Both the position numbers and the translations under genes were made by a program. Shown here one piece after another: positions 1-5,847 of a stretch of DNA of 11,727 nucleotides (position 1 is the first letter of the stretch; each line of letters starts with the position of its first letter). The notes under the pieces are model-generated. The model had not been told where the DNA came from. It worked only from the letters and a program-made list of their open reading frames with translations, and ran no database searches. The stretch is from positions 1 through 11,727 of the forward strand of contig JAEZEM010000185.1 of the NCBI GenBank assembly GCA_023417745.1, in the 5' to 3' direction. This DNA comes from Pseudomonadota bacterium (lineage in GTDB: Bacteria > Desulfobacterota > Desulfovibrionia > Desulfovibrionales > Desulfovibrionaceae).

Positions 1-54
1 CCCTGACTGTCTGGGGAGGGCTACAAGCGGGTGGAGAAGGCCTATGGCCGCAAA

Positions 55-95
55 GACAAACGCCCCGTCCGGCAGCGCCGGACGGGGCGTTTGTC
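55..95. terminator. Strong bidirectional terminator hairpin (18-bp perfect stem)
   Basis: Bases 55-72 and 78-95 are exact reverse complements around a 5-nt loop (CAGCG). The stem has a GC-rich core flanked by GACAAA/TTTGTC, so each strand carries A's before and T's after the core, as in bidirectional intrinsic terminators. glnA has its own terminator further right, so this one most likely serves a plus-strand gene whose end lies at or before the left edge; a TGA in frame 1 sits at 4-6. No gene can be supported in the first 54 bases. Confidence 0.8.
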
Positions 96-102
96 GCCCC
101 TG

Positions 103-122
103 GAACCGGGCGTGCCCGGTTC
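103..122. repeat. Inverted repeat, 9-bp arms
   Basis: GAACCGGGC (103-111) and GCCCGGTTC (114-122) are reverse complements separated by two bases. A short palindrome GTTCATGAAC (119-128) overlaps the right arm, and two copies of GGCCGGCC follow at 174-181 and 197-204. The stretch 96-337 otherwise shows no gene with a credible start, composition or homology. The palindrome may be a second half of the terminator at 55-95 or a protein-binding site; nothing in the sequence decides this. Confidence 0.45.
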
Positions 123-337
123 ATGAACATGGCAGGATGTAAGCCGCGCCCTCCGTCTCCGGACAGCGGACGCGGCCGGCCCTCCTGCCGTCTGGCGGCC
201 GGCCCCCCTCGAAAATACGTTCGTGCGCCGTCGTGACGACAGGCACGACGCTACTTTGTGAACAACGAACGCTTGTGTTTTGCACAGCCCCAAGCCACTG
301 GCAAGAAAAAATCGGTTTGCCCGACAAATCCATGCAA

Positions 338-359
338 AAGGCCGCCCGAAGGCGGCCTT
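338..359 (-). terminator. glnA Rho-independent terminator
   Basis: On the minus strand, AAGGCCGCC and GGCGGCCTT form a perfect 9-bp stem with a TTCG tetraloop, running into TTTTGC at the 3' edge. It begins 18 nt after the glnA stop codon. The UUCG loop and the short U-run are classic for intrinsic termination. Confidence 0.85.
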
Positions 360-377
360 GGTCGTTGTCGGCGACAG

Positions 378-1715
378 CTACAAAATAGGCAGATACCGCT
401 CGATCTCCCACTCCGTGACCTGGGTGCGGTAGGCATCCCACTCGGCTTTCTTGTTTTCCACCAGCGCGGCATGCAAATGATCGCCCAACACCTCGCGCAT
501 GAGTTCGCTCTTCTCCAGATTGTCCACGGCCTCGCGCAGGCTGCCCGGCAACGAGGTCACGCCCTTTTCCTCCATCTCCTCGTCGGTCATCTTGAAGATG
601 TTTTCCTCAATAGGATCGGGCAGCGTGTAGCCTTCCTCAATGCCCTTAAGCCCTGCGCCGAGCATGGCCGCGAAGGAGAGGTAAAGGTTGCAGGCCGGGT
701 CGGGGCTGCGCAGCTCAATGCGCGTGGCCGCTTCCTTGCCGGGCTTGTACATGGGCACCCGCACCAGGGACGACCGGTTGCGCCGGGCCCAGGCAATGTA
801 GACAGGGGCCTCATAGCCGGGCACCAGACGCTTGTAGGAATTGACCCACTGGTTTGTCACCAGGGTGAATTCCGGGGCGTGACGCAACAGGCCGGCGATG
901 AATCCCTTGGCCTCGGTGGACAGATGGTAAGGGTCGGAGGCGTCGTAAAAGGCGTTCTTGGCTCCCCTAAACAGCGACTGGTGGCAGTGCATGCCCGAGC
1001 CGTTCTCGCCAAAAAGGGGCTTGGGCATAAACGTGGCGTAGCAGCCGTGCTTGCGGGCCACTTCCTTGACCACCACCCGATAGGTCTGGGCGTAGTCGGC
1101 CATGATCAGGCCTTCCTGATAGCGCAGGTCGATCTCGTGCTGGCTGGGGGCGACCTCGTGATGGCTGTATTCCACAGCCACGCCCATGGATTCCAAGGCG
1201 AAGTTGATGTCGCGGCGCACGTCGTTGGCCAGATCGCGCGGGGGCGCGTCGAAGTAGCCGCCGTGGTCGAGGATCTTGGGCTCGGTGGAGTTGGCGAAAA
1301 GGAAGAACTCCAGCTCCGGGCCGACGTAGTAGGTATAGCCCAGGTCGGCGGCCTTTTTGAGCATCCGCTTGAGCACGTAGCGCGAGTCGGCCGCGAACGG
1401 CGTGCCGGCCGGGTTTTTCACGTCGCAAAAAAGCCGGGCCACCGGCCGATCCGACGGACGCCAGGCCACCAGCTGGAAGGTGGCCGGGTCCGGGAAGGCC
1501 ACCATGTCCGATTCCTGGATCTTGGTAAATCCGGTGATGGACGAGCCGTCAAAGCCCATGCCCTCTTCAAAGGCGTTTTCCAGCTCCCGGGGCGTGATCT
1601 GGAAGCTTTTGAGCACCCCCAGCACGTCGATAAACCAGAACTGGATAAAGGAAACGTTGTAATCCTTGACGGCGCGCAGCACGTCGTCGGCGTTTTTGCA
1701 GTTAAAAACCGCCAT
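378..1715 (-). CDS. glnA: Glutamine synthetase type I (GSI-alpha)
   Basis: Cytoplasmic glutamine synthetase, which joins ammonia to glutamate using ATP; 445 aa. Visible signatures are DGSS (56-59), ELEFFLF (134-140, metal-binding Glu), HHEVAPSQHEI (185-195), the ATP-binding motif KPLFGENGSGMHCHQS (232-247) and VNSYKRLVPGYEAP (291-304). The length and the tail ending EIERYLPIL match the short GSI-alpha class, and the adenylylated-Tyr segment of GSI-beta is not seen, so control is probably transcriptional or by feedback. At the position I recall as the Bacillus feedback residue Arg62 there is Lys65. The start is the ATG at 1715 because GGAGG lies 8 nt upstream and the family N-terminus begins there; the open frame upstream is noncoding. 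Monocistronic: terminator at 338-359, promoter candidates at 1768-1898. Confidence 0.97.
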   Translation of the reverse strand: MAVFNCKNADDVLRAVKDYNVSFIQFWFIDVLGVLKSFQITPRELENAFEEGMGFDGSSITGFTKIQESDMVAFPDPATFQLVAWRPSDRPVARLFCDVKNPAGTPFAADSRYVLKRMLKKAADLGYTYYVGPELEFFLFANSTEPKILDHGGYFDAPPRDLANDVRRDINFALESMGVAVEYSHHEVAPSQHEIDLRYQEGLIMADYAQTYRVVVKEVARKHGCYATFMPKPLFGENGSGMHCHQSLFRGAKNAFYDASDPYHLSTEAKGFIAGLLRHAPEFTLVTNQWVNSYKRLVPGYEAPVYIAWARRNRSSLVRVPMYKPGKEAATRIELRSPDPACNLYLSFAAMLGAGLKGIEEGYTLPDPIEENIFKMTDEEMEEKGVTSLPGSLREAVDNLEKSELMREVLGDHLHAALVENKKAEWDAYRTQVTEWEIERYLPIL

Positions 1716-1767
1716 CGGCCTGTCCTCCGTTTGCGGGTTGCTCGGGACGCAGCCTTGCAAGAGGCCG

Positions 1768-1795
1768 CTTATAGACTTTTTCTTGGAAATGTCGC
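1768..1795 (-). promoter_or_regulatory. Candidate sigma70 promoter for glnA
   Basis: Read on the minus strand, GCGACA (1795-1790, 4/6 to TTGACA) and TATAAG (1773-1768, 5/6 to TATAAT) are 16 bp apart. Transcription would start near 1761, leaving a leader of about 46 nt before the glnA ATG. The call rests on consensus matching only. Confidence 0.35.
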
Positions 1796-1869
1796 CCCTT
1801 TCCAGGGGGCGCGTCGCCCGGCCGCAGCCACCCCGGCAACGCGGGCGAGGCCAGGGCGGAAAGTCCCCT

Positions 1870-1898
1870 ATTCTGGCCCAGTTGGCCTGCCAAATCAA
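1870..1898 (-). promoter_or_regulatory. Second candidate glnA promoter with palindrome in spacer
   Basis: On the minus strand, TTGATT (1898-1893) and CAGAAT (1875-1870) are 17 bp apart, each matching 4/6 of the sigma70 consensus. The spacer contains the palindrome TTGGC-AG-GCCAA (1893-1882), which is where a repressor would block the promoter. It lies in the 265-nt gap 1716-1980, which contains no gene. Confidence 0.25.
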
Positions 1899-1980
1899 GG
1901 GATGGCCGGCCCCTGCCGCCAGCCTGTCGCCATAAAGACCGCCGCGCGAAAGGCCAACGCCGTCTCGCCGGCCTGCGTCG

Positions 1981-2505
1981 CTACAGGCCCTTGCGTTCGA
2001 TAAACCGCAAAATGGCCGCGAAGGCGACGACCAGCCCGGCGATGACCAGCCAGTGGTTGACGCCCAGGACGCCGGCCAGGGTGATCTTGCCATAGTCGCC
2101 CCAGGTATAGACCGTGGGCAGGAGTCCGTCATAGGCCCGGGCGAAGATGCCCGCGCCCACGAGCATCCCGGCGATGGCGGCCAGGGCGTCGAGGCGTCCT
2201 TCGCCAACGGCCCCCAGCGACGTGCCCGGACAGTAGCCGACCAGCCCCCAGCCCAGGCCGAAAATAAGCCCGCCGATGGCGTTGGCCCCGACCACGGTGG
2301 CCTTGAGCGAGAGCTTGACCAGCCCGAGATCGTTTAAAAGATAAATCCCCACCATGGCCACCATGATGTGGGAGAGCATGAATTTGACGATGGTCATGTC
2401 CTTAAGCCGCAACGCCCCGAGCTGCACGTCGTAGCGCAGCACCTGGCCCCGCTGGAGCAGAAATCCGAACAGCACGCCGGTGAGCAGGCCAAAAAGCAGG
2501 TCCAT
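1981..2505 (-). CDS. YeeE/YedE half-transporter, second subunit (DUF6691-like)
   Basis: Integral membrane protein of 174 aa, one half of a YeeE/YedE (Sulf_transp) transporter; the family takes up thiosulfate or related sulfur compounds. Hydrophobic segments lie near residues 2-18, 41-58, 70-90, 106-122 and 140-168. The family signature GYCPGTSLG (90-98) contains C92, the only cysteine in the protein. The ATG at 2505 was chosen because MDLLFGLLTG begins the first membrane segment and follows the upstream stop after a single base (TGA-C-ATG), which implies translational coupling. The frame extends further upstream but there overlaps the partner gene out of frame. The substrate is inferred from the family; sulfite or another sulfur species is possible in a sulfate reducer. 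Confidence 0.88.
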   Translation of the reverse strand: MDLLFGLLTGVLFGFLLQRGQVLRYDVQLGALRLKDMTIVKFMLSHIMVAMVGIYLLNDLGLVKLSLKATVVGANAIGGLIFGLGWGLVGYCPGTSLGAVGEGRLDALAAIAGMLVGAGIFARAYDGLLPTVYTWGDYGKITLAGVLGVNHWLVIAGLVVAFAAILRFIERKGL

Positions 2506-2506
2506 G

Positions 2507-3019
2507 TCATTTCCCCCGATAGAGCAGCCGGGCCACGAGGATGCCCCCGGCGAAAAAGCCCGCCCCGGCCAGATAGCCCGAGACGGCCAGCTGCGACATG
2601 CCGGACAGTCCGTGGCCGCTGGGGCAGCCGTCGGCCAGCCGCGCCCCGAACATGGCCACGGCCCCGCCGACGAAAGCGGCCAAGGCCCGAAACCCGACCC
2701 CGTCGCCAAACCGCGCCCGCCAGGTGTCCGGCACGAGCTGCACCTTGAAATCGCCGCTGGCCTTGGCCGCGATGAAAGCCCCCAAAGCGATGCCGAGCAC
2801 AAAGAGAAACTGCCAGTCGAGGACCGGCTTTTCCTTGAGGTAATAGGCCAGCGTCGTCACCACATCCGGGGCGTAGAGCCGCTCGGCCATGCCCGCGCCG
2901 CGAACAAAGGTGGTGGACGCGCCCAGATACTTGCCGGCGACCCACACCGATCCCACCGACACCAGCCCCGAAAGCCCCCCGGCCAGATACGGGCTCCAGC
3001 CTTTTGCCTGTCGCGCCAT
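2507..3019 (-). CDS. YeeE/YedE half-transporter, first subunit
   Basis: Membrane protein of 170 aa, partner of the next gene. Hydrophobic stretches are near residues 10-30, 69-86, 110-128 and 141-166. It carries the complementary YeeE/YedE signature GCPSGHGLSG (131-140), with C132 as the only cysteine. Full-length TsuA-type proteins are about twice this size and hold both motifs, so the two small proteins together look like one split transporter. The ATG at 3019 has a perfect AGGAGG about 6 nt upstream. It is the first gene of its unit, and the 122-bp gap to the divergent deacylase gene must hold its promoter. The thiosulfate role is inferred from the family. Confidence 0.88.
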   Translation of the reverse strand: MARQAKGWSPYLAGGLSGLVSVGSVWVAGKYLGASTTFVRGAGMAERLYAPDVVTTLAYYLKEKPVLDWQFLFVLGIALGAFIAAKASGDFKVQLVPDTWRARFGDGVGFRALAAFVGGAVAMFGARLADGCPSGHGLSGMSQLAVSGYLAGAGFFAGGILVARLLYRGK

Positions 3020-3033
3020 GTTCGTCCTCCTGC

Positions 3034-3050
3034 CGCAAAACCATTTTGCG
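3034..3050. promoter_or_regulatory. Inverted repeat in the leader of the YeeE/YedE unit
   Basis: CGCAAAA (3034-3040) and TTTTGCG (3044-3050) are exact reverse complements separated by CCA. The repeat lies about 15-31 bp upstream of the ATG at 3019, just before its Shine-Dalgarno. It could be an operator or a small leader hairpin. A second perfect IR, GCAAG-TT-CTTGC, is at 3098-3109 in the same divergent intergenic region. Confidence 0.4.
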
Positions 3051-3141
3051 TCATAGCAGCATTAGCGCCTTGGCCGGCCCGCGTAAAGGGAGTCGGCGCA
3101 AGTTCTTGCATCACTCGACGCAACGAGGCACAACCCCGGCC

Positions 3142-3660
3142 ATGACGCACGCGCCACACACCGACCCGTCGCAGGATGTTTTCCGCCATCTGGCCGCACG
3201 CCTCGCCCAGACCGGCCTGCCCCACGTTGTCCACGTCCACGCCCCCACCCGCACCGTGGCCGAAGCCGAGGCGAATCTTGACTTTGACACTTCCCGCATC
3301 GTCAAAACCATCGCCTTTGCCCTGCGCGGCGGCGGGCTGGTCCTGGCCGCCCTTCGCGGCCCGCGCCGGGTGGCCTATCCGGCCCTGGCCGGGCTGCTGG
3401 GCGTGGGGAGAAGGGATTTGTCGGCGTTGTCGCCGGAGGAAGTTCTGGCGCGCCTTGGCGTCGCGCCGGGCAGCGTGTCGCCACTTCTCGCCCAGGGGCG
3501 CGGGAAGTTACTGGTGGACGCGGACGTGCTGACGATAAGGCCCACGCTTTATTGCGGCCTGGGCCGCTCGGACCGGACGCTGGAAATCGCGCCTGATGAT
3601 TTGGTCGCGGCAGCGGGAGGGACAGGGGAAGTGGTTGTGGGGGAGTTTTCCAAGGGATGA
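3142..3660 (+). CDS. ybaK: YbaK/EbsC-type aminoacyl-tRNA deacylase
   Basis: Stand-alone aminoacyl-tRNA editing protein of 172 aa; the family hydrolyses mischarged tRNA, classically Cys-tRNA(Pro), in the cytoplasm. Features seen are the early segment ending AEAEANL (40-46), SRIVKTIAFAL (51-61) with the family's essential Lys at K55, the strand LVLAALRG (66-73), PGSVSPL (109-115) and the closing RTLEIAPDDL (145-154). Length is usual for single-domain members. The start at 3142 is preferred because homology begins just after it; upstream in-frame codons overlap the divergent promoter region. The Shine-Dalgarno is weak (GAGG about 13 nt away). It is transcribed alone, away from the YeeE/YedE pair and towards xdhC. 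The exact tRNA specificity cannot be read from the sequence. Confidence 0.88.
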   Translation: MTHAPHTDPSQDVFRHLAARLAQTGLPHVVHVHAPTRTVAEAEANLDFDTSRIVKTIAFALRGGGLVLAALRGPRRVAYPALAGLLGVGRRDLSALSPEEVLARLGVAPGSVSPLLAQGRGKLLVDADVLTIRPTLYCGLGRSDRTLEIAPDDLVAAAGGTGEVVVGEFSKG

Positions 3661-3702
3661 TGGGGGAAAGGAGAGAAAAAGATGAAGAAATGCCCCCGGC
3701 GG

Positions 3703-3725
3703 CCAAAGGGGCTGAGCCCCTTTGG
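3703..3725. terminator. Hairpin between convergent genes, possible bidirectional terminator
   Basis: CCAAAGGGG (3703-3711) and CCCCTTTGG (3717-3725) are exact reverse complements with loop CTGAG. It sits in the 103-nt gap between the convergent deacylase and xdhC genes. No T-tract follows on either strand, so it is not a textbook intrinsic terminator. The surrounding GCCCCCGGCGG...AAACCCCGCC resembles a dispersed intergenic element I recall from Desulfovibrio genomes. Confidence 0.5.
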
Positions 3726-3763
3726 AAACCCCGCCAGGATGAAGTAACAGCCCACCGTTTCGG

Positions 3764-4792
3764 TCAGCCCCGCCGCGCCGCCCGGCAGGCAATGAGCTCG
3801 GCCACGATGCTGACCGCGATTTCTTCCGGCGTCTCGGCCTCGATTTCCAGGCCAATGGGCGAATGGCAACGAGCGATGTCGGCGGCGGTGAAGCCCTCGG
3901 CGCGCAGCCGTTCGTACACCGAATCCCGCTTGCCCACGCTGCCGATCATGCCGATGTAGCCGGCCCGGGTGCGCAGCGCCAGGGCCAGCGCGTCCTTGTC
4001 CTGGGCGTGGCCGCGCGTGACGATGACCACCGAGGCGTTTTCTTCATAGACACGCCCCGCGAAGCACTCGGCCAAATCCTTGTAGGCCATGGTCTCCCGG
4101 GCATCCGGAAAACGCTCGGGGTTGGCGAATTCCGGCCGGTCGTCAAAGACCGTGACGCCAAAGCCCACCATGGCCGCCATGTGGCAGGTCGGGCGCGACA
4201 CGTGGCCGCCGCCGAAAATATAGAGCGGATCGCGGGCCAGGGCCGGCTCCAGCATCCATTGCCCGCCAGACGCCTCGAAGCAAATGGGCGCGGCGATGCC
4301 CCGGCCCTGCTTCCGGGCCGCTTCCAGGGCCTCGGGCGGCAAGGCGTCGCCCAAAACGCCATCCGGCGCAATGAGCGCCCGGCCGCTGGCCCCGTCGCCG
4401 ATGCGGGCCACGATCAGGCAACTGCGCCCGGCGGCCAGATGGCCGGCCAGGGCGGCGAAAAGCGCCTTGGTCGCCGCGTCCGGGTCGATCCGCTCGATGA
4501 AAACACGCATCCGGCCGCCGCAGATGAGATCAGCCCCGGCCGATGCCTGGCCGGTCATGTCGATGCCCAGAAGCCGCGACGGACCGGCGGTGAGCGTCTC
4601 CTTGGCGGCGGCCATGGCCATGCCCTCGCCCAGACCGCCGCCCACGGTGCCGGCGATGGAGCCGTCGGCGAAAACCAGCATCTTGGAGCCGGCCGTGCGC
4701 GGAGTGGAGCCTTCGTTGGTGACGATGGTGACGGCGGCCAAGGCCTCGCCCCGGGACAGACGGTCGTTTATGGCGGCAACAAGCTCAATCAT
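3764..4792 (-). CDS. xdhC: XdhC-family molybdenum cofactor maturation protein for aldehyde oxidoreductase
   Basis: XdhC proteins bind molybdenum cofactor, assist its sulfuration and insert it into xanthine dehydrogenase-family enzymes. This one has 342 aa. The XdhC/CoxI N-domain shows GSTPRTAGSKMLV (28-40), GTVGGG (48-53) and ICGGRM (90-95). The C-terminal Rossmann domain shows YIFGGGHVS (191-199), FDDRPEFANPERFP (216-229), RGHAQDKDAL (260-269), YIGMIGSVGKR (279-289) and HSPIGLEIEAETPEEIAVSI (310-329). The ATG at 4792 overlaps the upstream ligase stop in an ATGA, which supports this start and translational coupling. It is the last gene of the cluster that begins with MOP, its probable client. 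No NTP-transferase (MocA-like) gene follows here; the next gene is convergent. Confidence 0.93.
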   Translation of the reverse strand: MIELVAAINDRLSRGEALAAVTIVTNEGSTPRTAGSKMLVFADGSIAGTVGGGLGEGMAMAAAKETLTAGPSRLLGIDMTGQASAGADLICGGRMRVFIERIDPDAATKALFAALAGHLAAGRSCLIVARIGDGASGRALIAPDGVLGDALPPEALEAARKQGRGIAAPICFEASGGQWMLEPALARDPLYIFGGGHVSRPTCHMAAMVGFGVTVFDDRPEFANPERFPDARETMAYKDLAECFAGRVYEENASVVIVTRGHAQDKDALALALRTRAGYIGMIGSVGKRDSVYERLRAEGFTAADIARCHSPIGLEIEAETPEEIAVSIVAELIACRAARRG

Positions 4793-5847
4793 GCCCTGCC
4801 CTTTCCCTTGTCGGGGGTGACGACGGCAAAGCCGCCGGAAGTTTTTTCGATGCGGCCAAGAATCGGCCCCAGCCGCCGCAACGGACTGCCGCACGGGCAC
4901 GGCCCGGGCAGCATGGCCGCTGCGTCGCCGGTGCGGTAGCGCACCAGTGGCACGCCGCGCGGCGTAAGCGTGGTGAAGGCCACCTCCCCTACCCGCCCCT
5001 GGGGCAAAGGGGCGTCGGAGCACGGATCAAGCACCTCGAAATAGAGCTGCGCCTCGCGCAGATGATAGCCGGCCCCGGCCAGACATTCCATGCCGCCGCC
5101 GTAGGCCATTTCCGTGGCGCTGTAATAGTCGAAGACGCGACAACCAAACCGCGACGCTGTGCGCTCCCGCAGTTCCGGGGAGAGATAGTCCGAGGCATAG
5201 ACCACCGAGCGCAGAGTCTCCCGGGCGGCCTGCATGGCGGAGACGTCCTCCAGGGCGGCCCGCAGCTGGGACGGCGCGGCAATGAGGCTTACCGGCCGAT
5301 GGGCGCGCAAGGCCTCGACCAGCCGGGTCGGGTTGCCGGTCGGGTCGCCGAAAACCGGCGTCGCCCCGAGCCGACGCATGCCCCGGCCAATGAGGTCGCC
5401 CACGCTGTCGGGCTTGTCGGCCGGGAAAAGGATCAGCACTGTTTCGCCGGGATTCAGGGTCACGGCCATGACCACCTGGAAGCATTCCAAGGTTTCGGCG
5501 ATGTCGGCGTCGGTGAGGCCCATGCGTTTGGGCGGGCCGGTGGTGCCCGAGGTGGCGATGGTCACCATCCGGGCGACCTCGTCCTGGGGCACGGCCAGAA
5601 AGCGCGGGAACCAGGCGGCCAGTTCGGCCGGCGTGGTGGTCGCAAGCGCGGCGAACGCCTCGAAGCTTTCGGGGAATCCGGGCGGCAACCCAGCCAACCG
5701 GTCGCGGTAAAACGGGGCCTTGCGGGCATGGTCCAGGGCGCGGCCCAAGGCCATAAGCTGCCAACCGGCCAGCCGGGCTAGGTCCGGGGTGTCGCCGTCC
5801 TGGCCGGCGACCTTGGCGATCCAGGCGTCAAAAGGGCTTACGCGCAT
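4789..5847 (-). CDS. Truncated AMP-forming ligase (PaaK-like, DVU_1553-type)
   Basis: Adenylate-forming enzyme fold related to phenylacetate-CoA ligase; 352 aa against about 430 in PaaK. Motifs: the ATP-binding loop TSGTTGPPK (99-107), YYSATEM (241-247), YRTGD (304-308) whose Asp holds the ribose in the family, then CPCG (317-320) and GR (331-332) at the hinge. The protein ends about 20 residues after the hinge, so the small C-terminal domain with the catalytic lysine and thioester-forming surface is absent. It may therefore make an acyl-adenylate or bind a nucleotide without making a CoA ester; the substrate is unknown. Its ATG lies inside the 3' end of the radical SAM gene (10-nt overlap) with no visible Shine-Dalgarno, so translation probably depends on coupling. 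As I recall, NCBI names this family DVU_1553 AMP-dependent CoA ligase. Confidence 0.85.
   Translation of the reverse strand: MRVSPFDAWIAKVAGQDGDTPDLARLAGWQLMALGRALDHARKAPFYRDRLAGLPPGFPESFEAFAALATTTPAELAAWFPRFLAVPQDEVARMVTIATSGTTGPPKRMGLTDADIAETLECFQVVMAVTLNPGETVLILFPADKPDSVGDLIGRGMRRLGATPVFGDPTGNPTRLVEALRAHRPVSLIAAPSQLRAALEDVSAMQAARETLRSVVYASDYLSPELRERTASRFGCRVFDYYSATEMAYGGGMECLAGAGYHLREAQLYFEVLDPCSDAPLPQGRVGEVAFTTLTPRGVPLVRYRTGDAAAMLPGPCPCGSPLRRLGPILGRIEKTSGGFAVVTPDKGKGRA

Noticed and set aside
1..126. Possible selenocysteine read-through at the TGA at 4-6, giving a short plus-strand tail
   Set aside because: The continued frame would run through the perfect terminator hairpin at 55-95 and ends at 124-126 in Arg-rich sequence. 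With only three upstream bases visible, the TGA is more simply a stop codon or noncoding.
96..337. Small minus- and plus-strand open frames in the left intergenic region
   Set aside because: They lack a Shine-Dalgarno, run through palindromes and have Arg/Pro/Ser-rich translations with no family resemblance.
258..2003. Long plus-strand open frame (581 codons) opposite glnA
   Set aside because: It is antisense to a glutamine synthetase with every family motif intact, crosses the glnA terminator and promoter, and its translation is rich in Gly, His, Val and Arg without any recognisable domain, as expected from GC-rich codon bias.
3863..4939. Plus-strand open frame (358 codons) opposite xdhC
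   Set aside because: It mirrors XdhC, whose conserved blocks lie on the minus strand. No Shine-Dalgarno or domain supports the plus-strand reading.
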